Origin: Calditrichia bacterium
GTDB taxonomy: Bacteria; Calditrichota; Calditrichia; RBG-13-44-9; J075
Reading direction: 5' to 3'
Length of the DNA stretch: 64,000 bases
Assembly (NCBI GenBank): GCA_020635015.1
Contig: JACKAP010000001.1
Coordinates: 434,001 to 498,000 of the forward strand
Shown here: piece after piece, positions 55,585 through 63,395 of the stretch
Numbering within the stretch: the stretch's first letter is position 1
How the letters are laid out: every line of letters begins with the position of its first letter
Translations under genes and position numbers: made by a program
The notes under the pieces: generated by a model
Seen by the model: the letters and a program-made list of their open reading frames with translations, nothing else
Database searches by the model: none
What the model was told of the DNA's origin: nothing

Positions 55585-57049
55585 CATCACGATCCTGATG
55601 ATCGATAATGATCTCGACCGGCGCGATGATCTGCTGGCGACCCTGGCCCGGGTAAACGGGGTGGCGCCGGAACCGGTCTGGTTCAGCTCCCTGGCCGACG
55701 CCCGGGTTCATCTTCACCGGCAGGTGCAGCAGCAGGCGCCGCTGCTGTTGCTGGCGCATCTCGGCAATCTGAAAAATGAAGGCGAGCCGGATGGGGAATT
55801 CCTGGATTGGATCCTGGCGCAGATGCCGCAAGCCCTGGTGGTGCTGTACTCCGGCGGGGGCATCCGGCTGGCGCAGCAGGGCGCGGAATGGCTGCTGCAA
55901 CAGCAGCATCACACCTGGCGCTGCCGGACGGCGCATCCCGACCGGATGACGGTCGTCACCCGCCCGGTGAATGGGAGCAGCGATCTGAATCTCTATGACG
56001 CCCTGCGCAAATATGCCCGGGAGCGCAACGTAGAACGACTATTCATCGAATTGCAGCAGCGGCGCCCGGCGGAGCTGCTGTTATACAGTCTGGCGATGTG
56101 CTGCCAGGGCTACCTGTTGACCCGGGCGTTTCGCTTCGAAGGTTGCCCGGAGAACTGCTGCGGGGTTTTGCAGGAAACGCTGCAGGCGATGGGATGGCAG
56201 GAAACGCGGCAGCGGCGAATCCGGGAAACCCACGCCGCCGGGGCCGGCCGGGAGACGCTGGCGGGCATCTTCGCGGGCAGCCAATGCTGGCTGGACCTCT
56301 TCGAGAACCGGCATCTCTACCAGATTACGCCGGAAGCGCGAAGCGAGCTGCTGCTGGAACAATTCCACCGGGTGTGGATCCATCCGGAATTTCCGGAGAT
56401 ACCCGCCGAGATTGAACGGTTTATCGAATTGCTGAGCCGTTTCCAGGATATCCCGCAGAGCGAGGTGTTAGCGCTCTACCAGCAGCTTACCCGGCGGCTG
56501 GCGCGGGAACCTTACCCGGTGGAGCAGCTCAGCGAGATCAACCGGCAGCGCGCTTATCTCAATCACGACTGGCTGAAGAACCGCTACCTGAACAGCCTGC
56601 GAGCCTTTGTGGCGCGACTGCAGGCCCGGGCCGATCCGAAGTTGCTGCAACTTTTCCTGGCGGAAGATCTGGGTACCTGGGAAACCCACCGCGAACCGCT
56701 GACGAAATTGATTGCCGATCTGCCCGCACAGCTGTCGCCGGCGCTGCTTTTCCGCCAATCGCCGCTCTCCCGGCGCTGCGCGCTGCGGGTCTGGCTGGAG
56801 GCGGCGCTGGTGGATCTCTGGAAGTGCCGCCGGGATATCGATGCCCTGACGGAGGAAATGCAGACCGGTTACCGACAAGCCGACCGGCAGTACGTTCAAC
56901 TGACCAAACGCCTCGCTGCGAAGGAAAAGGAAGCGGAAACCGTTCACAAACTGCCGGCAATGCGGCGGCAGTTTGAATCATTTTTAACCACCTGTAACCA
57001 GCTAGCGGAAACCCTGAGCCGGTTTCCCCGGGAGGTACATATCGTATGA
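55577..57049 (+). CDS. Degenerate receiver-like protein (cassette gene 3)
   Basis: 490 residues. The N-terminus resembles a receiver: ILMIDNDLDRRDD (Asp10 and Asp12), then QAPLLLLAHLGNLKNEGEPD where the phosphoacceptor Asp should follow the LLLL strand but Ala-His is found, then LVVLYSGGG with the Ser. It therefore probably cannot be phosphorylated in the standard way. The rest (about 140-490) is helical with many Arg/Gln/Leu (AMCCQGYLLTRAFRFEGCPE; YLNSLRAFVARLQARADPKL) and ends in a coiled coil (RLAAKEKEAETVHKLPAMRR). It matches no known family I recognise. It overlaps gene 2 by eight bases and gene 4 by four (ATGA), so translation is coupled on both sides. Confidence 0.72.
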   Translation: MNNITILMIDNDLDRRDDLLATLARVNGVAPEPVWFSSLADARVHLHRQVQQQAPLLLLAHLGNLKNEGEPDGEFLDWILAQMPQALVVLYSGGGIRLAQQGAEWLLQQQHHTWRCRTAHPDRMTVVTRPVNGSSDLNLYDALRKYARERNVERLFIELQQRRPAELLLYSLAMCCQGYLLTRAFRFEGCPENCCGVLQETLQAMGWQETRQRRIRETHAAGAGRETLAGIFAGSQCWLDLFENRHLYQITPEARSELLLEQFHRVWIHPEFPEIPAEIERFIELLSRFQDIPQSEVLALYQQLTRRLAREPYPVEQLSEINRQRAYLNHDWLKNRYLNSLRAFVARLQARADPKLLQLFLAEDLGTWETHREPLTKLIADLPAQLSPALLFRQSPLSRRCALRVWLEAALVDLWKCRRDIDALTEEMQTGYRQADRQYVQLTKRLAAKEKEAETVHKLPAMRRQFESFLTTCNQLAETLSRFPREVHIV

Positions 57050-58869
57050 ATCCTATTCTGCCCACCATCCTGGTCATTGACGACGTCTATGGCCGCACCC
57101 GCCTGCCGCGGAACCGCGACCGCGGCGATTTCTGCTTTCCGCTCGGATTGCAGGATATCACCGGCGACTGCGCGCGGGAGATCCTGCCGGAGCCACTGGC
57201 CAATGCGGTATTTTACTCCGGACAGCGGGAGGTGAGCGGACAGATGGAGAACGATCTGGACGGCACCCTGGATTTTATCGCCGCCCACTGGCAGCATCCA
57301 CCGCGCTGGTCGATGCTGCTGCTGGACATGCATTTTGCCACCGGGCCGCTCCTGCCGGACGGGAGCGTCGCCGGGCGGGAACGGGACCGCCAGCCGGAAC
57401 AGTTGTTCGGGATGCAAATCCTGGAGGCGCTCTTCCGGCGGGGAGAGATGTTCCGCAAGCTGCCGATCATCATTGTCAGCGCCAATGTGGAGCTGCAGGA
57501 GCAGATTGTCAGCCGCTACGCGGCGTGGGGCGCCTTTTCTTTCGAGGATAAGCAGAAACTGACCCGGGAGAAGCTGCAGGAACTGCTCCATCACCACGGG
57601 TTGATCCCGGGGCCGGAGTGGCTGATCGGCAACTCGATCGCTTTTCTGGAATGCCTGCGCGATGCCCGCCGGCGGGCCCGGAAAACCCAGGGGGATAACA
57701 TCCTGGTGCTGGGCGAAACCGGCACCGGCAAGGAACTGCTGGCCCGTTATATTCACGACTGCTCCGGACGCAGCGGCCGGTTTGTCACTTTTCAATCCGA
57801 CCTGGTAGCGGAGAACCTGATCGAGTCCGAGCTGTTCGGTCATGTGAAGGGCGCCTTTACCGGCGCTGACCGCGACCGGGAAGGGCGCATCGAGCAAGCT
57901 GCCGGCGGCACCCTGCTGATCGACGAGTTTGGCGATCTGCCGGAGAGCGTACAGAAAAAGCTGCTGCGGCTGCTCGACCTCAACACCCGCACGGTGCGGC
58001 GCCTGGGGAGCGATCAGGAAAAAGTGGTGGATGTGCAGGTGGTGCTGGCCACCCACAAGCGGGAGATCCGTGATGCCGCTTCCGGCTTCCGCCGTGATCT
58101 GCTGCAGCGCATCCACCCCGGCCAGGCGATCGAGCTGCCGCCGCTGCGGGAAAGGTTGGATGACCTGGAGCTGCTGGTCGATTTTTTCCTGGAAAAATCG
58201 GCGAAAAGATTAGAGGTCACCAAGCACCGCCTCGGCGTGGAGGTGTGGGAGATGCTGCGCGGATACGGCTGGCCGGGGAATATCCGCGAACTGGCCGGGA
58301 TCATCGAGCAGGCGGTATTGCAGGGAAAGCACCTGCCGCTGCTGACCTCGCGCCATTTCCAACTGCCGGCCGGAGAGACGATGGCGCCGGCGGCAATGAC
58401 GGCTTCACCGCCGGCCGCCGGCACAACCTCGGAGAATGTCGACAGACTGCTCGCGCATCTGAATGCCATGCGGTTCGACACCGCGCTGGCGCCAACACTG
58501 AAAGGCAAATACAACGACTTGGAAGCGGCTTTCGGTCAGTTGCAGATCCGCTTCCTGGCGGCGGTGCTACGCGATCGCTATCGCCACGAGAACCGCGCCG
58601 ACAAGCTGCTGCCCCTCACCGCCGCAATGAAATGGCTGCTCAATACCTCGCGGATGGATGGCACCGAAGCGAAGCGCCAGGTGGCCCGGCTGCTCAAGCC
58701 GGTAGATCCGCAGACCCTGGAAGATCCCTACCTGATCCTGGCCCTGCCCATTGCCCGCAATGAACTCCACAACCGCAACCCGGAATCGGATCCCGCGGTC
58801 GCCGCCCAAATCGCCGCCAGCTCCCGCCTGCAGGAGGCGTACCGGGCGATATGCGATGACCGGGTGTGA
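57046..58869 (+). CDS. Receiver-sigma54 AAA+ activator lacking an evident HTH (cassette gene 4)
   Basis: 607 residues. An expanded receiver (1-180) has ILVIDDVYG (Asp12, Asp13), the phosphoacceptor in MLLLDMHFATG (Asp94), and PIIIVSANVE (Ser146). The AAA+ domain has Walker A LGETGTGKE (223-230), the sigma54-contact loop GAFTGA (269-274), Walker B GGTLLIDEFGDL (Asp293, Glu294), and arginine-finger context FRRDLLQRIHPGQAIELPPL. Residues 440-607 are helical (KYNDLEAAFGQLQIRFLAAV; MKWLLNTSRMDGTEAKRQVA), and no clear Fis-type helix-turn-helix was found. The start codon overlaps gene 3 (ATGA). It is the output of the cassette; targets are unknown. The sigma54 contact is predicted from the intact GAFTGA. 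Confidence 0.87.
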   Translation: MNPILPTILVIDDVYGRTRLPRNRDRGDFCFPLGLQDITGDCAREILPEPLANAVFYSGQREVSGQMENDLDGTLDFIAAHWQHPPRWSMLLLDMHFATGPLLPDGSVAGRERDRQPEQLFGMQILEALFRRGEMFRKLPIIIVSANVELQEQIVSRYAAWGAFSFEDKQKLTREKLQELLHHHGLIPGPEWLIGNSIAFLECLRDARRRARKTQGDNILVLGETGTGKELLARYIHDCSGRSGRFVTFQSDLVAENLIESELFGHVKGAFTGADRDREGRIEQAAGGTLLIDEFGDLPESVQKKLLRLLDLNTRTVRRLGSDQEKVVDVQVVLATHKREIRDAASGFRRDLLQRIHPGQAIELPPLRERLDDLELLVDFFLEKSAKRLEVTKHRLGVEVWEMLRGYGWPGNIRELAGIIEQAVLQGKHLPLLTSRHFQLPAGETMAPAAMTASPPAAGTTSENVDRLLAHLNAMRFDTALAPTLKGKYNDLEAAFGQLQIRFLAAVLRDRYRHENRADKLLPLTAAMKWLLNTSRMDGTEAKRQVARLLKPVDPQTLEDPYLILALPIARNELHNRNPESDPAVAAQIAASSRLQEAYRAICDDRV

Positions 58870-58872
58870 GGG

Positions 58873-59110
58873 GATGATGATGCTGGATGCTGGATACTGG
58901 ATGCTGGATACTGGATAAAAACATTATTGCGGAGTCAAATTTGACGCATTATTCCCCGCCTTTTCAAGGCGGGGACAGATTTACGAAGCGTCCAGCGAGT
59001 AAATCAGGGGCGGTTGCGCATGCCCCACCTTCTTCGACACGACGCGGAGCGTCGCGATCGGGGTTCCACGCAGAGCGTGGAACCAGAACATCCAACATCC
59101 AACATCCAGC
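58873..59110. repeat. GGATGCT/GGATACT arm, hairpins and opposite CATCCAA arm
   Basis: GCTGGATGCTGGATACTGGA (58883-58902 region) and AACATCCAACATCCAACATC (59088-59107) bracket a CCCCGCCTTTTCAAGGCGGGG hairpin (58955-58975) and GACGCGGAGCGTCG / TTCCACGCAGAGCGTGGAA palindromes (59039-59082). The gap 58870-59459 has no gene; 59111-59340 shows only TCAGGAATTTCCTGA-type short palindromes. Confidence 0.7.
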
Positions 59111-59346
59111 CCCTAACCGGCGCAATTGCCAATTCCAGTAATTTCCTCCCCCCTTTATCAGGAATTTCCTGATCCCCTCCTCAGGAATGTCCCCATTGTG
59201 CAATTTTTTTAAACGTCTATCTTGCAACTGTGCATGACGGCAGATCGCCTGGAGCGCGAATCAGGCGTTGCAAATTTCCGCAGCCGTCACCGGCGCAATA
59301 ACAATGATAAAAACTGCGAATTCCCTTAAGGAGGGAAAATACACTT

Positions 59347-59376
59347 CCCTGCCCGGGTCGCCCGGCCCGGGCAGGG
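59347..59376. other. Strong GC hairpin in the leader of the barrel gene
   Basis: CCCTGCCCGGG / CCCGGGCAGGG is a perfect 11-bp stem with an 8-base loop, 84 bases before the start codon at 59460. There is no U tract after it on either strand, so a role in mRNA stability or leader structure is more likely than termination. Confidence 0.6.
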
Positions 59377-59459
59377 TTGCTGAAGCTGCGTAACAACCGC
59401 AGGTGTTTCCAATTCATTAATTCTCTTAATCCTATCAAAATAAGTTGTTGGAGGTTGCT

Positions 59460-60014
59460 ATGAAGAAAACGGCGATAAAGTGGATCATGATACTGGCGCT
59501 GGCGCTGCTGCAGAACGCGTTTGCCGGAAACGAAATCAACGGGATCGGGATCGGCGCGGTAGTGGCGCTGCCCTCGGGGGACCTGAGCAATTTTGCCGGC
59601 ACCGGTTTCGGGGGCATCGGCACGCTGCGCTATGAATTTAATAAGGACATCTCCCTGACCGGCTCGATCGGCTATGTCAAGTTCGGCGGCAAGGAATTCA
59701 GCTTCTTCGCCACCGAAGGCTACAAATACAATTATGCGGTGATCCCGATCATGACCGGCGGGCGCTATTACCTGATGCCGGAAAATGCCGGGTCCCGCTT
59801 CCACGTGGGAGGGCAATTGGGATATCATATCTACACCGTGAGCCTCGAGACTCCGGACGGCGGCAGCACCCTGGCCAGCGCCTCCGGCACCTCGAATTTC
59901 GCCCTGGTGCCGACGGTGGGGGTGGAGCTGGGATCCATCGACATCTCGGCCCATTATACCCTGGCGGATTTTAGCTATATCGGGATTCAGGTGGGGTTTT
60001 TGTTTTCGAAGTAG
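59460..60014 (+). CDS. Outer-membrane beta-barrel protein
   Basis: 184 residues from the ATG at 59460 (TTGGAGG upstream; an in-frame ATG at 59445 has none). Signal peptide (WIMILALALLQNAFA, cleavage near AFAG). The mature part has alternating amphipathic strands typical of an 8-stranded OmpW/OmpA-like barrel (IGTLRYEFNKDISLTGSIGY; GSRFHVGGQLGYHIYTVSLE), ending ...YIGIQVGFLFSK (near-terminal Phe). No OmpA peptidoglycan domain follows. Ligand or transport role unknown. Confidence 0.82.
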   Translation: MKKTAIKWIMILALALLQNAFAGNEINGIGIGAVVALPSGDLSNFAGTGFGGIGTLRYEFNKDISLTGSIGYVKFGGKEFSFFATEGYKYNYAVIPIMTGGRYYLMPENAGSRFHVGGQLGYHIYTVSLETPDGGSTLASASGTSNFALVPTVGVELGSIDISAHYTLADFSYIGIQVGFLFSK

Positions 60015-60058
60015 AGCTATAACATCAAGTATAACACAACCGAAGAAAGGACAGCACT

Positions 60059-62086
60059 ATGCAAAAAGCATACATGATAATTTGTTTAATCGGCATATTG
60101 TCGTTACAGGCATTCGCCCAACAGACAATTTTTTTCGATGATTTTGAAGATGGCACGTTTAATCCGCAATACTGGGAACTCAAACCCGGCGTAAATAACG
60201 GCCTGATTGATATTCAGCAGGGATCCACGCCAGATGGCTTTTTCCGGGTAAGAATCGGGAAAAGCAGCGATGCCGGCGGCGACAATACCAACGCGCTTTG
60301 TTTGTATCTTGATCTTAGCGGGTACGAAAACGTCGCATTGGAATTTTGGATTTCAGACTTTAACGATAATAATGGCCCGTTTGATGAGATCCGGATTAGC
60401 GATGACAGCGCTGCCACATCGGTTGAGGCCTTTCAGTTTTCTCCTGATGACTGGAATGACAATTTATGGGGCATGCTCCCGCCGATCGATATCTCCGGGA
60501 TCGCCAAGGAGAAGAATCTGGAATTGAATGATCAGTTTGTCATCATATTCCGGCAACAGGGAACAGGTGATTTTAACAGCAGTAACGGAATCTACGACGG
60601 ATTCTTCCTGGATGCTGTTCATGTCTACGATCCCCAGCATCAGTACACCACGCCTCCTTACAGCAATGGTTTCGAAAGCAGCTCTTTTGACCAGGTGCTG
60701 ACCTGGACCAATCCGGCCTATCCTGCACCCGGTACCAGCAACATTGCTTTTATCAATCCGATGGGATTAGTAGGTCGGGCGGAAGATGCCAATGCCCCTC
60801 AGGGGAATTGGGTCATGCGAACCGGCCGGCGGTATGATGGCGGAAATGTTGCCGGGGCTTTTGATATCCATCTTAATATCGCCAACGAAGATGAATTGGA
60901 GTTGAAGTTCTGGATCAATGATTTTTACGATGAAGATCATTTCGAAGATGGCATTTTTCTGAGCGATGATGGTGGAATGACCTTTGTCAAGGTTTATCCT
61001 TTCTTGCCGAACAGTTGGAACAATAATTTCTGGGGGAAATTGCCGCCGATCGATCTCGACAATTTGATTCGCGATCACAATCTCACTTTTTCCGACAGTT
61101 TTATCGTCCGTTTTCAACAGCGGGGCAGTGGAGATTTTAATACAAGCAATGGTATTATGGATGGTCTGATGTTTGATAATATTCAAATCAGCAATCCGAA
61201 TCTGGTCTACGCAAATGTGACACCAGACTTACCATTTGTAGAGAACTTTGAAAGCGGAATGGGCAATATGTGGCACTGGGGAGATCCCTTTTATCCGGAC
61301 ACCAGCGCTGAAGATGGGGCAAGAAGGCCGGGTGGTGATATCGGCGTAACTCAGGCAAGGCCGCATGACGGATTCTGGTCCGCCTATCTCGGCCGCAGAA
61401 ATGACGGTAGTTCAACCACCAATGCCCTGGACTTGCTCCTGAATTTGGCTGGAGCGGTTAATGTGCAACTGGATTTCTGGGTGGCCGATAATTACGATGA
61501 GACCGGCCCGTCCGATGGCGTTTGGCTAAGTGTCGACGGAGGGCAAAATTTTACCCAAATTTATCAATTCACTCCTTCGACCTGGGTAAATCTACAATAC
61601 AACAATCTGGTGGTTCAAGTGTCAGATTCTGCAATTGCCCACGGGTTGACCTTGAGTGAGCGCAGCGTAATCCGTTTTCAGCAGAACGGCACCGGTGATT
61701 TCAATACCAGCAACGGTATTGCAGACGGCTTCTGGATTGACGATGTCGTTGTTACCATGGACAGCCTTACGGTATTAATTGAGCCTGATAGGGACCCGGC
61801 TTCAACAACGGACTTTGCGCTGTATCAAAACTACCCCAATCCCTTCAATCCTTCCACCACGATTCATTACCGGCTCGCCAAATCCGCCCGGGTCGATTTG
61901 AAGATTTATGATCAACTCGGCCAGTTGGTCCAAACCCTGGTCAATGCCGAACAGCCGGCCGGCACTTATGAAGTGCAGTGGGACGGTAAAAACCAGGGAG
62001 GCGCCAGGGCCTCCAGCGGCATTTACTTCTACCGTATCACCACCGGATCATGGCAGGAAACCCGGAAGATGCTGTTGATTCAGTAG
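60059..62086 (+). CDS. Secreted three-repeat jelly-roll protein with sorting domain
   Basis: 675 residues. Signal peptide (IICLIGILSLQAFAQ). Three related units of about 180 residues (roughly 25-195, 205-375 and 395-585) each begin FxDxFExG/FESx and contain EFWISDFND / KFWINDFYD / DFWVADNYD. Each ends with RQQGTGDFNSSNGIYDG- or RFQQNGTGDFNTSNG-type sequence followed by a DDV strand, a concanavalin/MAM-like fold pattern. The C-terminal sorting domain is LYQNYPNPFNPSTTIHYRLA ... ETRKMLLIQ. AAAGGA precedes the ATG, and the barrel gene ends only 44 bases upstream, so they may be co-transcribed. Function unknown. Confidence 0.85.
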   Translation: MQKAYMIICLIGILSLQAFAQQTIFFDDFEDGTFNPQYWELKPGVNNGLIDIQQGSTPDGFFRVRIGKSSDAGGDNTNALCLYLDLSGYENVALEFWISDFNDNNGPFDEIRISDDSAATSVEAFQFSPDDWNDNLWGMLPPIDISGIAKEKNLELNDQFVIIFRQQGTGDFNSSNGIYDGFFLDAVHVYDPQHQYTTPPYSNGFESSSFDQVLTWTNPAYPAPGTSNIAFINPMGLVGRAEDANAPQGNWVMRTGRRYDGGNVAGAFDIHLNIANEDELELKFWINDFYDEDHFEDGIFLSDDGGMTFVKVYPFLPNSWNNNFWGKLPPIDLDNLIRDHNLTFSDSFIVRFQQRGSGDFNTSNGIMDGLMFDNIQISNPNLVYANVTPDLPFVENFESGMGNMWHWGDPFYPDTSAEDGARRPGGDIGVTQARPHDGFWSAYLGRRNDGSSTTNALDLLLNLAGAVNVQLDFWVADNYDETGPSDGVWLSVDGGQNFTQIYQFTPSTWVNLQYNNLVVQVSDSAIAHGLTLSERSVIRFQQNGTGDFNTSNGIADGFWIDDVVVTMDSLTVLIEPDRDPASTTDFALYQNYPNPFNPSTTIHYRLAKSARVDLKIYDQLGQLVQTLVNAEQPAGTYEVQWDGKNQGGARASSGIYFYRITTGSWQETRKMLLIQ

Positions 62087-62183
62087 ATTCAATATGAATA
62101 CAGGTTAAAGCAGAATAACGGTGACAATCCATGGCTAAATCATTTAATATTTGAAACTTGTAATCGGCAGTAATGATAAAAAA

Positions 62184-62244
62184 CCACTGCAGGCAGGGAT
62201 AAAAATCGGAGTGGCCTCTGAAAGACATCCCTGCTTTGCAGTGG
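62184..62244. other. Imperfect inverted repeat upstream of the AT-rich gene
   Basis: CCACTGCAGGCAGGGAT (62184-62200) pairs with ATCCCTGCTTTGCAGTGG (62227-62244) with one small bulge. It lies in the 347-base gap 62087-62433. Nothing else was recognised in that gap; TAAAAAACAAGATAGGATAA just before 62434 contains the ribosome site (AGGA). Confidence 0.55.
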
Positions 62245-62433
62245 CAATATGGTGAGTTGCTGTTTATTGCATGCTGGCGGTACCTCGCGTAAGCAATTTG
62301 ATGGATAAATTTTGCCGAACTGAGCCTTCTGCCTTATGTCCATCAATTCTATGACTTGGTTGCGGTTCTGAAATCGGGGAATAATTAAATCAGCAACCTT
62401 AAGAGTTTGTTAAAAAACAAGATAGGATAAATA

Positions 62434-63321
62434 ATGAAAAGTCTGACGTTAACAATAAATTGGATTGTTATGGCTTGTTTCGTGATTTTTGGAAAAACTG
62501 GCCAATCTGAGTGTGTATCATATACAAAAATCCAAAATAAAACAGAAGTACAAAAAGCAACTTTAACATATGATGAAGAAGGAAATTTGCTTGAAGAAAT
62601 AGGCTTTTTTTCTGCAACTCCTCAAGACAAATATATTTCTACCTATAATAAAATTGGTAAAATTTCAAAAAAAATCACTTATAGTAACGGAGAAGAATTT
62701 GGACTTCAAACCTTCACTTATAATAGTGCTGCTCAACTCATAAAAAGAGTGTCAAATAGAATAACTACGGGTGAAATAACAGCAATAGATTATTACAACT
62801 TTGATTCACTTGGAAATATTCTTAGTGAATTGTATTATGTTAGAGATAACTCGATTAATGATACCATCCTGGTTAAGAGTATTCTTTACTCCTATGAGAA
62901 CGAACTTAATCTTAAAAAGGAAACAAAGACCTGGGATTGGAGAAAGAAAGTATTTATTACAACTAGCGTTATTAACAAATATGATGTAGCCGGAAATAAT
63001 ATTGAAACGCGAGAATACGGGAAGGATAAAAACCTTATTTCAATTGTGGAAAAAAAATATGGGAAAGAGGGGTTATTAATAGAGTCAAAATTCTACAATC
63101 CTCCATTTGCAAGTGGCAAGCCTTTATCAAAGCCGAATGTTGAAGAATATTTGTATAATAAAGATGGAAAATTGATAAAGAAAATCGTCAAATACGGCCT
63201 TGAGATATTTCAAAGGAGCAAAAAGTTTGATACATATACGTTTGAATATTCAGATGACGGAAAGTTGGTCCGTGAATCTTCTATAAACTTCACTGGAAGA
63301 GATTTGGTTAATTGCTTGTAA
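62434..63321 (+). CDS. AT-rich secreted YD/RHS-like repeat protein
   Basis: 295 residues. A hydrophobic N-terminus (INWIVMACFVIFGKTGQ) suggests a signal peptide. The body is a series of short beta units with the YDxxGN/YNxxGK pattern (YDEEGNLLEE, YNKIGKISKK, FDSLGNILSE, YDVAGNNIET, YNKDGKLIKK, YSDDGKLVRE), as in RHS/YD-repeat-like bacterial surface proteins. It has no RHS core box. Codon use is strikingly AT-rich and Lys/Asn/Ile-heavy compared with every neighbour, which suggests recent transfer. Function unknown. Confidence 0.78.
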   Translation: MKSLTLTINWIVMACFVIFGKTGQSECVSYTKIQNKTEVQKATLTYDEEGNLLEEIGFFSATPQDKYISTYNKIGKISKKITYSNGEEFGLQTFTYNSAAQLIKRVSNRITTGEITAIDYYNFDSLGNILSELYYVRDNSINDTILVKSILYSYENELNLKKETKTWDWRKKVFITTSVINKYDVAGNNIETREYGKDKNLISIVEKKYGKEGLLIESKFYNPPFASGKPLSKPNVEEYLYNKDGKLIKKIVKYGLEIFQRSKKFDTYTFEYSDDGKLVRESSINFTGRDLVNCL

Positions 63322-63395
63322 CCTGCTTTCCTGCTATATTCTCATCTTTAGCATCCACATGCGGAAATTTGCGATTCACTCAGGCAGGAGCAGGT

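Noticed and set aside
51047..58869. Reading the four-gene cassette as a phage-defence island
   Set aside because: No nuclease, TIR, reverse transcriptase, helicase or toxin domain was seen, and no phage or mobile genes are nearby. A signalling role fits the visible domains better.
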